A DNA stretch of 64,000 nt from Liolophura sinensis (lineage: Eukaryota; Mollusca; Polyplacophora; Chitonida; Chitonidae), in NCBI RefSeq assembly GCF_032854445.1, contig NC_088303.1:33211265-33275264 (forward strand), given 5' to 3'. Below are positions 1 through 29,301 of the stretch, piece by piece. Position 1 is the first letter of the stretch, and every line of letters starts with the position of its first letter. The notes beneath the pieces are model-generated. The model had not been told where the DNA came from and searched no databases. It was given only the letters and a program-made list of their open reading frames with translations. The position numbers and the translations under genes were made by a program.

Positions 1-417
1 AGTTGGATTAATGTTATCTATCGCATCACTGTAAGTGTATGTGTTCTGCTATGTAAACTGTGTACTTTAATACTGTCGTAATAAAGCACTGGCAAGCCTG
101 ATATATTTGTTTTTATCTCTGTGCGCAAATCTATTTATTTACTGTTAATAATACACATATACCAAGGTTTCTTGGTTTGTATTTACACGTATCGGGTATT
201 TACATTTATATACGTAGGACCACGATATGCATGGCTGACGACAAAGGTTGATGGAAAAACCTTAATTTATGATCAGAGCATCATAGATAGCCAAGCGTCA
301 AGCGGGGGGCGAGAATGGCAGGCCGGCTAAGCCCTAAACGAGACCAGCTCTTAGTACAAAAAGTGGAACTTTCGGGTATACATACCGGTTTAGGTAGAGG
401 AGTATATAATTAAAACA
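1..417. other. Window edge, possible 3' end of an upstream gene
   Basis: No coding exon is recognisable here. An AATAAA hexamer at 80-85 could be the polyadenylation signal of a plus-strand gene lying before the window, but nothing else supports that. Confidence 0.25.
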
Positions 418-676
418 GGGGTCTCCGTGGCTCAGTTGGTTAGCGCGGCATAATGGCCCAGGAGTCTCCTCACCAATGCGGTCGCTGTGAGTTCAAGTCC
501 AACTCATTCTGGCTTCCTCTCCGGCCGTACGTGAGAAGGTCAGACAGCAACCTGCGGATGGTCGTGGGTTCCCCCGGGCCGTGCCCGGTTTCCACCCACA
601 ATATTGCTGGCCGCCGTCGTATAGGTGAAATATTTCGTGATTACGGCGTAAAACACCAATCAAATAAATAAATAAA
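418..676 (+). mobile_element. SINE-1 copy, full length
   Basis: tRNA-derived SINE. The A-box-like stretch GTGGCTCAGTTGGTTAGCGC is followed by the B-box-like GAGTTCAAGTCC, then a family-specific body and an AAATAAATAAAT tail. It defines the structure of the commonest repeat in the window. Confidence 0.85.
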
Positions 677-684
677 TATATTCA

Positions 685-687
<3 letters not shown>

Positions 688-731
<44 letters not shown>
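688..731. repeat. (AT)n microsatellite
   Basis: About 22 uninterrupted AT dinucleotides directly after the tail of the preceding SINE. Microsatellites commonly grow from SINE tails. Confidence 0.95.
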
Positions 732-734
<3 letters not shown>

Positions 735-1189
735 TTTCTGCTACAATTTTCTGATTTCCTGCATAACCTTATGGAGTAAATTTTCATGAAAGATTGATAA
801 TCTTGGTACAAATGCCGGTACATGTACATTCTTGGTTGGCGCTGAGTAGGCCTATATTATTATAGTATGCTATACCTACTGATAGCCTGTGTATCTGTGT
901 ATACAAACATCAAAATATGAAATGTCCAAAAACTGACCATTCGAACGACAGACAGACCGTAACAGGCTGTTTGTCGCAGCTAGAAAATGAAATCGACCTG
1001 ACCTAGGCGTGGGTCCAGGGGTCACCTATCCGAATACATATATATAGGCCACGGAAGCCCCACACTCTTACATCTGCAGAAACAATTGACATTTTCAGGC
1101 CAGTGAAGCGTATAACTGACAAGATCTAGTGTGATTAGGTGATCAAGTATTATTTGTGGTACAGACAAGGCTACATGCGGTATTATTTC

Positions 1190-1344
1190 CTATGGGAAGG
1201 TCTGCCAGCAACCCGAGGGTGATTGTGGGTTTCCCTAGGATCTGCCCGTTTTCCTCCCATCATATAATGCTTGCTGCCGTCGTATAAGTGAAATATTCTT
1301 GAGTACGGCCTAAAACGCCAATCATGCAAATAAATAAATAAATA
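1190..1344 (+). mobile_element. SINE-1 copy, 5'-truncated
   Basis: Only the body (from GGGAAGGTCTGCCAGCAACC) and tail are present; the tRNA-like head is missing. Diverged from the consensus. Confidence 0.75.
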
Positions 1345-2299
1345 GTATTATTTCCTATTTTCAAGGATTACCCTCAGTCACTACCCCAAGCGGGGTTTGG
1401 AGCTGAACAAGCAACCGCTACTCAGTACGCATTCGTTCATTCATTCGTTCTTGTGGCGATACCGAAGGAGGGAAGTAGAATTATTATTAAATTATTGGCC
1501 CATCAGACAGTACTCGTGACCCTGTCGGGTAGAGTAGCTCCTTAAACAATCCGCTAGCAATGATCATGCAGTGTGGTGTGATTGAGTGCGAAAGGGGCGT
1601 GGATTTACGGAAAAGTCGATTAGGAGTTATCTCCCCTAACTTCGACACGGCAGACCTCCACAAGGCTGAAGACAGAACACAGATTACTTGTCAAGGTTTG
1701 TTTGACACACACTAATGAAGAGAATACAGATTCAAGTGTCTCAGTGTTATTTGGCTGATGGCAGAAACAGAACTGTCTCTCTCTCTGAACCGGGAAGTTT
1801 TATTGATCATTATCCAGATCGTTCAAATGTTTACAACAACAACAACACGGAATTTTAATTCTCGCTTCAAATAATCTGGCAAGGAAAGTATACATTATAG
1901 TTAAATTAGCTGCCAGCAAGGCCAAGTTAAGCGAGTTAATTTGACGAAGCACAAGGGAAGTCATGTCATAGTGCGAATGCGACTGTATTTATCGTATGAC
2001 TGAGAATTAGCTGATGAAGGTATTGCGACATACCACTGCCTGCACGTAGACATAAGTAAATACGATAGATCTGCAACGTATTCTGTATAAGCTATTGTCG
2101 AGACTAGTAAGATTTAGCGCTCCGTGGGATATTTCCCACATCAACTGACAGTCACGTTGAAAAGGCTCTGAACCTCTCCATTCATGATTAAGTCAAATTA
2201 ACCTCTTTTGTTTGAATCAATGTATTTGGGCTAGCTGAGAATCTTGGCTTTGACAAATTTGATATATGGACTTGACATCAGAGCCAAGAATGTGGTTGG
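1345..2299. other. Non-coding, upstream of copine
   Basis: No coding exon recognised. The first ATG-bearing copine exon begins directly after an acceptor at 3609, so a 5' untranslated exon and the promoter should lie upstream, plausibly in this part of the window. I could not fix their position. Confidence 0.4.
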
Positions 2300-2421
2300 T
2301 GAGGGTCTACCGTGGGCTCTGTCCGGTGTCATCTCACCATAAGGCTGGCCACTATTGAATAGATGAAATATTGTTGAGTACGGCGTAAAACATCAGTCAA
2401 ACAAATAAATAAATAAATAAA
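2300..2421 (+). mobile_element. SINE-1 copy, 5'-truncated and diverged
   Basis: It retains the GAAATATTGTTGAGTACGGC tail region and (AAAT)n. The head is absent. Confidence 0.6.
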
Positions 2422-19824
<17,403 letters not shown>

Positions 19825-21885
19825 GATCAGTGTCTAAATCTTATCTCTTCAACCTTTTCATGTTTAAGGGAAACTTTGAATGCAGTTTATCTACATTAAT
19901 TTTTTTTATTACTGTGGTGATTTTTATTTTGGTGCCTAATTTTTTTAATTATGGTAATAATTTTTTGTTAGGTGCTTTTCATTTTTTTTAGTATGGCGAT
20001 AATTTTTATTTTGATGGGGTTGCCAACATCTGGGCTTTAGAGAAAATGTTCATTTTCAGTCTAGGCAGAGAAATGCCCTTACAGCAACATGCACCCGATG
20101 AGCAAGGGAAAAGATTGAAGAAATAGGGTAACGAATTGCAATGTGTTCTACGCGAGACTACAAAGGGAAAGGCAGGAAATTGCCTTGTGTCAAATCCCTC
20201 TCATTCTGCATCAGAGCTGATCCCCCTTGGGGCCCATTTTATGAAGCAGTCATAACATCCATGGCAACGTCATCATGGTAATGCATAAAATGTACTTGAA
20301 ACAATGTTGCGCCAGCTTTGTAAAACAGAGCACAAGTAATGTCGAATTTAACCGTAGCAAGTACAGATATCACGTTGATAGCTGGTCACGTTGACTGAAT
20401 ATTCCTCACACTATTTAGCAGATATCTGATTTAAGCCACAACCACAAGATATTAGCTGATTTTAAGCTTTAGAATGTTAGAAATCGTGTTGTCGTAAAAC
20501 CGATTATTACATGTATGTCTAATTCATTACAGTTGTTTTAATGGCATTATGGGATATACGTGTCTTTTATTATGAGATATATCGGATGTGCTTTGCTTAT
20601 ATATTTAATGCAAGGTAAATGTACAAGTTGTTAAAATACGAGAACGTGACATTATTTGGTATAGGTCTAACACAAGATGAGATGGTACAGTTTTCTTGTT
20701 CAGTAAAGATTTAACATCTGATGTTAAGGGTTAAACACTGCTGTGTCTTTTTTGTGTACCCCCCCCCCCCTACCCCCCCCCCCCAAAAAAAACTCAAGAA
20801 AATGCGGCAAAAACTGCATATTACATGCTGCCATTCTGTTTTACTCCCTCCACAGAGGTCTTGCATTTTAGACTAATCAATGACAATCTTAGGCCATAGT
20901 AGTTGACCTACACATGTCAAAGCTGCGTATGAGTGAGGTCGTGTCTTATTGTTGCGTGACGTAGAAATGCAAAAGTTTACTGTATTATGATGTCATACCG
21001 CTGAGCTCAGATTGGAACGTCTTGAAACAAATGTTTCTTTTTCAACATCATGGCGTCTGAGTGTAAAATATAAAAAATGTAAAAACAAAAGGGATGTCTG
21101 TAAACTGTGCGAAATAACACTTTTATTACTGAAGGAAATTCCAAAAGATCACCTTTATAAAAATCAGGAAGCAAATCTAACAAATGAAAAACCCAAATTC
21201 TTTTATTTGTAGACATAAACAGCATGAAATGATATTTCTCGGGAGGTAAATTTACTCGTGTGTTGCGTGACACACTCAATGTTATTGGAAAGGTCATTTC
21301 TATTTAATATGTGTATTTGCACACGGCTTGCAACTAACAGCACGGTAGAATGCATGGTACATATGTAGGTAGGATATGGTAGAGTTTTGCTCAGATTTAT
21401 TCATGTCTAATTCTTATACCTGTGTATATTAGATATTTTCTGATTTAGGTGTTAAGAGGTGTTGAGTTTACTTTTTAGTCTTAAAATACTGTGCCTTTTG
21501 ACCAGCTTGCAGAAATGTAACCTGGCAAGAAAATTGTTAATTGTGATGTAGATAGTTATTTTTTACTGACTTCTACGCAACGACACCTTTTTGTATTAAA
21601 CTGAATTTTGAAAATTTCTTGTGGTACCAACTGATAGAATGTTTGCTTCCTTTTAAGCTTTGGTACTTGTGAAATGTTTTATTTTTGGATACATGTAGCT
21701 CTTTTATATGTATTTGTATGTTTTCAAGCTGTATATGTTTCATGAGATTGTTGACTGTCATATGAGATCACGTCTGACCTTCATTGAGTGAAGGTTTTCA
21801 GGTTGTCCTGAGCTCAGAGTTTCACGCAAATGTGTCACTTGTATGTATGATTCAGACAGGTATTCACGTGCATGTACAGTGTATT
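19825..21885. other. Copine 3' UTR or intergenic
   Basis: No further coding exon on either strand. A family D fragment with T-rich expansions lies at 19848-20090. A C-rich tract lies at 20759-20784, followed by an A-run. Confidence 0.5.
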
Positions 21886-22415
21886 AGCTCAGTGTATTAC
21901 TGCTTAGCTGAAGTCTGTCAGTCTGCTGGCATAATACATGTACAGTGTATCAGCTCTCTGTAGTACTGCTTAGCTGAAGTCCTTATCAGTCTGCTGGCGT
22001 AATACAGGTACGGTGTATCAGCTTTCTGTATTACTGCTTAGCTGAAGTCTTTGTCAGTCTGCTGACGTAATACATGTATGGTGTATCAGCTCATTGTATT
22101 ACTGTTTAGCTGAAGTCTTTGTCAGTCTGCTGGCGTAATACATGTATGGTGTATCAGCTCTCTGTATTACTGCTTAGCTGAAGTCTGTCAGTCTGCTGGC
22201 GTAATACATGTATGGTGTATCAGCTCTCTGTATTACTGCTTAGCTGAAGTCTGTCAGTCTGCTGGCATAATACATGTACAGTGTATCAGCTCTCTGTAGT
22301 ACTGCTTAGCTGAAGTCTTTGTCAGTCTGCTGGCACAATACATGTACGGTGTATCAGCTCTCTGTATAACTGCTTAGCTGAAGTCTTTGTCAGTCTTCTG
22401 GTGTAATACATATAA
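21885..22415. repeat. 65-68-bp minisatellite, about 8 units
   Basis: Unit includes GTCAGTCTGCTGGCGTAATA and TTACTGCTTAGCTGAAGTC; units differ by a TTT insertion in the TCTTTGTCAG segment. It lies downstream of the copine stop; the unit does not resemble a copine exon. Confidence 0.93.
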
Positions 22416-24773
22416 TAGCCCATGGACCAGACATGATATTGGTACCACCTGAGGTGGCCAAACCTAATTGGTACTAACATCAGGGTCAGTCTAGAAGTAA
22501 ATTAACACATGATAGCCTTTCTGCTATCACACAGTTTTATCACACAGTTTGATTAAATGAAAAATCACCTTATAAGGCGTTGCGCAAATTACAAAAAACA
22601 AGAGAAAGGTCTTAATTAAAGCCACCATGCGATTAAGACATCAAAGATGTTAGTTAAACATACATGGCACCCACTGACAAATAAATGAGTGTGAAAGTCC
22701 CTCTGAAAAAGTCTTGCCGTTTCCAAAGATGTTTGGGTTCATGGAAAGGTCTCTATTGTGTGTCATTTGGAATTTACCAGTGATCTTTACACTTGAAGTC
22801 AACAGTTAATTGTTAACACAGCCCCGATAGAATGCCCTAAAATGTTACAAAACATAAACTTTGTCTTCTGTTGTTTTCTGGCTTCAAAGAAAATTGCTGA
22901 GACATTCCTTTTCACCTCTGTAGCTCACCCCTCTCCCAACACACAGAGGGCTAAAATCTTATCTTTCAACAACAAATCTGCCATTATGTTAGAGAAGAAT
23001 AGCTTGAAATAGTTTAGGAAGTATTCATAAAGGTAAACACCTGTTCCTGAGTTGATTGGGGGTTCAAATAGCGCTGTTATTGTATGACTGTTGGCAATAT
23101 ACGAGTTAGTACACTGAACAGTAGGTACGTTTTTTAAAGGGGGCATAACCCAAACAAAGCTACCCATCTGCGAGGGCTATCACATCGAAACCTGAACTAA
23201 AGACACTTACCAGCTTAAAAAAAACAAGGAGATTTGGGCACCCTGGGTGGTACCAATATGTGTAATTTTGGGGCTTGGCCCATGGGCTGTATGGATGATG
23301 TGTAACTGTATACTCTTTTCCAAACACTGACATGTTTGTTTTCTTGTACATTTTTTTTTATTATGGTAAATAATGCTAACTCATTGCCATATTAAGGTAT
23401 AATTTACAAAATATAAAAAAAAAGAAAAGAATTTTTAATAGTTTTATCTGTAAAAGTAAACATTTCTGTTTAAATACTAAACTCTGAATTATGATTCCTC
23501 GCTGTGAGTTGATTATTGCCAGGTGTTATTGTAGACATGTTCATCGCTGGTTGAACTGGTGGTTTGTAAAGAGCAAAATGTTACAACATAAAATAAAACA
23601 GAAAAAACTGCTGCATGCTGTGATGTAAAATCTTTTTTTTTTTTTTTTTTTTTCAAAGTCGCAAAAATGAGGAAGTAAACATCTTTTGGGTTCGATATGT
23701 TTAAAATATGATCCAAGACTTTATAGAAACTCTGCGAGACCTTGCAGACTCCTTTAAGGTATCACTGACTTCTAACACCTTAGTCAGCTATTTATTTGTA
23801 TGAAATATTCAGTGTGAATTGTTTCACTCAAACTTCCCCTCAAATAGTTTTTCAAACAAAACCATTCAACCTCTAGGTTTATCTCCGACTGTGATTTCAG
23901 ATACATATAGCAATTTGTTAAGTCAACATGTATAATATGCCTTATATAAAGATTCAGAACAAATATCAGGAATGTTTAAGGACAGCTTTAAAATTGACAT
24001 TAAGGGTTGTGAAAGCTGTTTTGCATGTTATTATTATTATTATTATTTTTTTTTTGGCATCTTAGAATAAGTTGTTTCCAATCACAATTGTATATATGAT
24101 GGCAGGTTAGTGGGTAAGGAACATTCGAGTCTAAACTCCTGTTTGCTACCATAACCTTTTGATGAAAACATACCGAATGGTAAAGAGTTGGTGGTCATCA
24201 GAAAAAATGTTTTTGTCGTCAGCCAGAAAGGAAACTTTTATTTTGTGTACAAAGTTTATTAAAGATGGAATAGTTTCATACTGTCATGATTTAAGATCCA
24301 TGTTATGGTCTATACTGATAAAATACACACAAGAAAACTGTGATCTTGTGGCAGGAAATTTATGACTGCAGTGGGAACTATATACATGCATGTTGGACGG
24401 GATAGGTTTGGGGTTGGGACGGGGCAGTTAACTGTTGCAATAAATATGCTTGTATTTTTTCCCTTTTTAAGTGCAAGTCTGTTCATGTTTATACTGGCAT
24501 TTTGAAGAAAAAAAAATGTTTGTTCTTGTGTCACAAAAATTATGGATGTATCACCCTTAGTTCAGGTTTAGGACTTAACAGTATATGTATTTTTAATGTT
24601 TTTTAGTGACACAGTTGATCACCTTCTTATATACATATATTTTCTGTTACGTGTAGGTCTCTGTTTCTTATCTATGCTTGTTATACATCAGTTATACAAC
24701 TTGTTTTGATGTCAATAAATCTGCATAATTCAGTCGTTGCACACAATGAGCATTGGATTAATTCCATATCATG
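22416..24773. other. Intergenic or long copine 3' UTR
   Basis: No coding exon recognised. A poly-T run lies at 23633-23653. An AATAAA at 24714-24719 is a possible polyadenylation signal if the copine 3' UTR is very long; no RNA evidence is available. Confidence 0.35.
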
Positions 24774-24787
24774 AAGTGGATGGACGG

Positions 24788-25057
24788 GCCTCCGTGGCTC
24801 AATTGTTTAGCGCGCTAGCGCAGCGTAATGACCCAGGAGTCTCTCACCAATGTGATCGCTGTGAGTTCAAGTCTAGTTCTTTCTGGCTTCCTTTCTGGCC
24901 GTACATGGGAAGGTCTGCCAGCAACCTGCAGATGGTCGTGGGTTTCCCCCGGGCTCTGCCCGGTTTCCTCCCACCATAATGCTGGCCACCGTCGTATATG
25001 TGAAATATTCTTGAGTAAAACACCAGTCAAATAAATAAATAAATAAATAAATAAATA
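24788..25057 (+). mobile_element. SINE-1 copy with target-site duplication
   Basis: Full-length with a long (AAAT)n tail. The 14-mer AAGTGGATGGACGG is repeated exactly at 24774-24787 and 25058-25071, so the insertion is young. Confidence 0.93.
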
Positions 25058-25159
25058 AAGTGGATGGACGGACCTTGTTGGCCAAGCGGTGAAAGAGGTT
25101 GTCCAGGGATCAACAGACCTCTGGGCATTGATCAGTGCTGTGCATTCCCACTGGAAATC

Positions 25160-25560
25160 AGCATTTACAAGAATGAATGTATGAATGAATGCTTAGAGTT
25201 TTACGTTGTACCCAACAATTTTTCAGTCATATGACAACGATGAGTGATTATGTGACTCATTACATATGCTGTGTCCTCCTGTGACGAGTCCATGCTACTG
25301 CCAAAGTGCAGCTACCACTGAAGTATCTTGCTGAACACACCAGACACGACACCCCACCCAGTCACATTACACTCACACTGGGTCAACCAGACCTATTTTG
25401 TTGTTTTAACCTCTCAGTGCTAATGGCCAAGTGAGGCAGCAACAAGTACCATTTTAAAGTCTTTCGTATGACCCAACCACAGAGGTTTGTCACGTACATG
25501 TACCTGGTAAGGTGATTGAAATGCAAGCACCTTAATCACTTGGCCACGGCATACTCCCGC
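25160..25560 (-). mobile_element. SINE-2-like element, diverged
   Basis: Shares the tail-side motif (ACAATTTTTCAGTCATATGA) with SINE-2. At its right end, read in reverse, is a tRNA-like head (GCCGTGGCCAAGTGATTAAG). The body differs from the main SINE-2 copies, so it may be a subfamily. Confidence 0.6.
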
Positions 25561-25629
25561 ACATCACGAATAAGAAGTTTCCATAAATATGGTGCCAGCT
25601 GCCTTAATCTGCCCTAATCAACAATGGTG

Positions 25630-25815
25630 ATCTGTCACATTTATTTATTTCAATGGAGTCCTACGCCGTGCAGAAGAATATTTCTCTTACAAAACGGTAG
25701 CCAGCATTATAGTGGCAGAAAACTGGGCAAGACACGAGGGGAAACTCACGACCATCTGCACCTGGTGTCAAACCTTCCCACATACTCGAAAGGAAGCCAG
25801 CTTGAGTGTTTACTA
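25630..25815 (-). mobile_element. SINE-1 copy, diverged
   Basis: Reverse-oriented (GGAGTCCTACGCCGTGCAGA, CCAGCATTATAGTGGCAG, GACCATCTGCACC). Old and partial. Confidence 0.65.
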
Positions 25816-25819
25816 GGTA

Positions 25820-26510
25820 GACATGTGGATTTGTGAAATCGGAGAAAAACGAAATCCACCGAGGACGTAGTCAATAATCTTTTTCGCAGGTTAACAAATA
25901 CTTGATTCAACCAAATAGGAAGCCAATAATTGTTTTATTCTACTCACAACATAAACCAGAGTTACACCTTGGACCAACATCAAAGTCGTCCTTTCACTAA
26001 CAAAGAAAAGCCTGTCATCTGCATAGTGAACTCCGATGCATGCTTGTAGATCTTCCCAAACTGTCAATCAAAGAACATGCATTTGGATGGCCAATCATAA
26101 CGGGACGTCCCTGGTAGCACGAGTATTGCTGGGAGACCTAAGCTTACTGATGTCAGAAGGGGGATGCCACATATTAGCATGCAGTCACACCCAAAATTAC
26201 TTGTGTACATTTATGCCATGTACATGCAAGCAATCTACTTATAAATACAGTATAGATGTTGTTAGATATATAATTCAAGTTTATTTTGCCTCCATCAAAT
26301 ATTTCCTTTCTTACACATATAATACAACAGTTTTACAACCAATACCTTTTTAGGATTACTCTACCCTGATAGCAAGTGATTTATTTTTTCATACTTCTCA
26401 TTAAATTTAACATAGAAACAGAACTTTTTGGTGATTTTATCAGCCAAAGCAATATAACGTGCACCTTATTAGTGCTTTTTATGTCTGTGCTAATTAAACT
26501 CAATACTATT
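25820..26510. other. Intergenic, nothing recognised
   Basis: AT-rich sequence between a SINE-1 remnant and the 51-bp array. A plus-strand 105-codon open frame shows no recognisable motif and is not called. Confidence 0.5.
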
Positions 26511-26514
26511 GAGT

Positions 26515-27370
26515 GTATACCCATAGTCTTCCCATCATAACCTGTACAGCCTTGTTGTCACAGAGGGTCAAGTCCAGTCTTTCCATCTCTGACTGTACCG
26601 TCTGGCTGTCACAGATGGTTATGTCCAGTCTACCCATCACTGACTGTACAGCCTGGTGGTCACAGAGGGTCATGTTCAGTCTTTCCATCACTGACTGTAC
26701 CGTTTTGCTGTCATAGAGGGTTATGTCCAGTCTTCCCACCACTGACTGTACAGCCTTGCTGTCATAAAGGGTTATGTCCAGTCTTCCCACCACTGACTGT
26801 ACAGCCTGGTGGTCACAGAGGGTCATGTTCAGTCTACCCATCACTGACTGTACCGTTTTGCTGTCACAGAGGGTCATGTCCAGTCTTCCCACCAGACCAT
26901 ACAGGCTTGTTGTCACAGAGGGTCATGTCCAGTCTTCCCATCACAACCTGTACAGCCTTGTTGTCACAGAGGGTCATGTCCAGTCTTCCCACCACTGACC
27001 GTACAGCCTTGTTGTCACAGAGGGTCATGTCCAGTCTTCCCACCAGACCATACAGCCTTGCTGTCACAGAGGGTTATGTCCAGTCTTCCCACCAGACCAT
27101 ACAGCCTTGCTGTCACAGAGGGTTATGTCCAGTCTTCCCACCAGACCATACAGCCTTGTTGTCACAGAGGGTCATGTCCAGTCTTCCCATCACTGACTGT
27201 ACCGTTTTGCTGTCACAGAGGGTCATGTCCAGTCTTCCCACCACTGACTGTACAGCCTTGTTGTCACAGAGGGTTATGTCCAATCTTCCCACAACTGACC
27301 GTACAGCCTTGTTGTCACAGAGGGTCATGTCCAGTCTTCCCACCACTGACTAGAGCCTTGCTGTCATAGA
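26515..27370. repeat. 51-bp minisatellite, about 17 units
   Basis: Unit GTCACAGAGGGTCATGTCCA, GTCTTCCCACCACTGACTGT, ACAGCCTTGTT, with several variants (a CAGACCATACAG subtype is shorter). The unit length is a multiple of three, so overlapping ORFs appear on both strands. Convergent intergenic position. Confidence 0.95.
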
Positions 27371-27790
27371 GTGAGTGAGTGCTTAGGGTTTAGCGTCAAA
27401 CAGTTTTTCAGTAACCATGTTACTGTTTAACTCCAGTAATGAAGTTTCCAAAATTTGATCAAGCGCCTCACACTATAGCTTTTTAAAATTTTAGAATCAT
27501 TTTAATACTATAATTTTAATGGTTCAAGTAGGAGTGTGATAAGGCAATAATTTGAGCCATCCTTGATATATTTGAAAATTCCTAAGAACTGTGTGAACCC
27601 TGTCAATGAGACGACTTACCAAAGGCAAGTTAGCCGCCCCACCCAAGCCATTATACTGATACTCAACCAGCTGTTACACTACCCCCTCAATGCTGAACGC
27701 CAAGCAAGGAAGACAAAACTTCCTCTTTCAAGGTGTTAGGTGTGACCTGACCCAGGATTGATCCTGGATCTATCGCAAAGATTTCTGAAG
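27371..27790 (-). mobile_element. SINE-2 copy, partial
   Basis: Starts GTGAGTGAGTGCTTAGGGTT directly at the edge of the 51-bp array and ends in GACCCAGGATTGATCCTGG, the reversed B-box region. The middle is diverged. Confidence 0.7.
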
Positions 27791-27859
27791 CAACGAACAG
27801 CTGTCCTTTAGCTCTACATGTAGGTGTGCTGATGTGTCTGGAAGTAAGGGATAAGCCAC

Positions 27860-28735
27860 CATTGTCATTAATCACCTTCTGGAGAAGCTAACAGTAGCCT
27901 TAGGCTCCATGTGTCCTGAACCAGATAGAGATCGTCATTATCCACAACTTCCTGCAGAAGCAAGCAGTGCCCCTTGGCTGCAGGTGTGCTATGGTGCCCA
28001 GAACCAAGGAGAAGCAAGCTGTGCCCCTTGGCTGCAGGTGTGCTATGGTGCCCAGAACCAAGGAGAAGCAAGCAGTGCCCCTTGGCTGCAGGTGTGCTGT
28101 GGTGTCCAGAACCAAGGAGAAGCAAGCAGTGCCCCTTGGCTGCAGGTGTGCTGTGGTGTCCAGAACCAAGGAGAAGCAAGCAGTACCCCTTGGCTGCAGG
28201 TGTGCTGTGGTGTCCAGAACCAAGGAGAAGCAAGCAGTGCCCCTTGGCTGCAGGTGTGCTATGGTGTCCAGAACCAAGGAGAAGCAAGCTGTGCCCCTTG
28301 GCTGCAGGTGTGCTATGGTGTCCAGAACCAAGGGGAAGCAAGCAGTGCCCCTTGGCTGCAGGTGTGTTATGGTGTCCAGAACCAAGAAGAAGCAAGCAGT
28401 GCCCCTTGGCTGCAGGTGTGCTATGGTGTCCAGAACCAAGGAGAAGCAAGCTGTGCCCCTTGGCTGCAGGTGTGCTATGGTGTCCAGAACCAAGGGGAAG
28501 CAAGCAGTGCCCCTTGGCTGCAGGTGTGTTATGGTGTCCAGAACCAAGAAGAAGCAAGCAGTGCCCCTTGGCTGCAGGTGTGCTATGGTGTCCAGAACCA
28601 AGGAGAAGCAAGCAGTGCCCCTTGGCTGCAGGTGTGCTATGGTGTCCAGAACCAAGGAGAAGCAAGCAGTGCCCCTTGGCTGCAGGTGTGCTATGGTGTC
28701 CAGAACCAAGGGACACACCTTTATCATTAGGATTG
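27860..28735. repeat. 54-bp minisatellite related to the SMG8 terminal exon
   Basis: About 14 near-identical 54-bp units (CCCCTTGGCTGCAGGTGTGC ... GTCCAGAACCAAGGAGAAGC), led by a diverged bridging unit at 27885-27962. That bridging unit (CCTTAGGCTCCATGTGTCCT) matches the SMG8 stop-codon region (CCTTGGCTCTAAGTGTCCTG). As 54 is 18 codons, several frames on both strands are open for over 260 codons; none is considered a gene. Confidence 0.95.
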
Positions 28736-29177
28736 CTCCAGAAGCTCACAGCAGCACTTGATAGTAAGTGCCGTAAGTAAGAGAACATATCTATGTGGTC
28801 TAAACTTCATGTAGGTGCTAGCCGAAGCCCTTGGCTCAGAGATTCCTGAGCCAGGTGACAGATCTAAGTCCTCCAAACTAGCAGTAATGTTGTGAACCAC
28901 GAGAGATTTGTGTCATCAAAAAACCTCCTGGGGGAGCCGTCCCTGTCTTTATCCGTCTTGGGTCAGGGCAGGTATGTGTCACCAAAGATCTTGTGGATGA
29001 GCCACATGTACATATAGTAGCAGACCTTGGTTCCTTGGTTCTTGAGCAGAGGAACAGATCTGTGTCGTCAAACACTTCCTGGAAGAGCTACGGTAACAGC
29101 AGGCCTGGGCCCATTCTCTCTTGGGCCAGAGACTGGTATTTGTCATCAAAAACCTTCTGGAGGAGAATCCCTTGGCT
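28736..29177 (-). repeat. Degenerate repeat units in the SMG8 3' UTR
   Basis: Several diverged 60-70 bp units recur after the SMG8 stop, for example TGTGTCGTCAAACACTTCCT near 29067 and TTTGTCATCAAAAACCTTCT near 29137. They resemble GTATAGTTAAACATTCCCTG inside the last coding exon and grade into the homogeneous array further left. Confidence 0.7.
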
Positions 29178-29301
29178 CTAAGTGTCCTGAGCCTGGGACA
29201 GGTCTGTATAGTTAAACATTCCCTGGAGGAGCCTGCACTGTATGAGCTGGTCAGGGTCACTGGGCATTGTGTACGCCCCAGAAGAACCAAGGTATACAAA
29301 G
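29178..29301 (-). CDS. SMG8: SMG8 coding exon 21 (terminal)
   Basis: Encodes the C-terminus FVYLGSSGAYTMPSDPDQLI then QCRLLQGMFNYTDLSQAQDT. It aligns by position with the vertebrate SMG8 C-terminus (xYV...G...P...QL...L.G). The acceptor is GTTGTAG; one base completes the proline codon split with exon 20. Without this exon the frame would stop four bases after the exon 20 donor. Confidence 0.85.

Noticed and set aside
26506-27369. Overlapping ORFs of 70-148 codons on both strands.
   Set aside because: Explained by the 51-bp array; no independent coding evidence.
27868-28788. ORFs of 260-306 codons on both strands (GSGHHSTPAAKGHC and similar repeats).
   Set aside because: Artefact of 54-bp units: four or more frames are open at once, which real coding sequence does not show.
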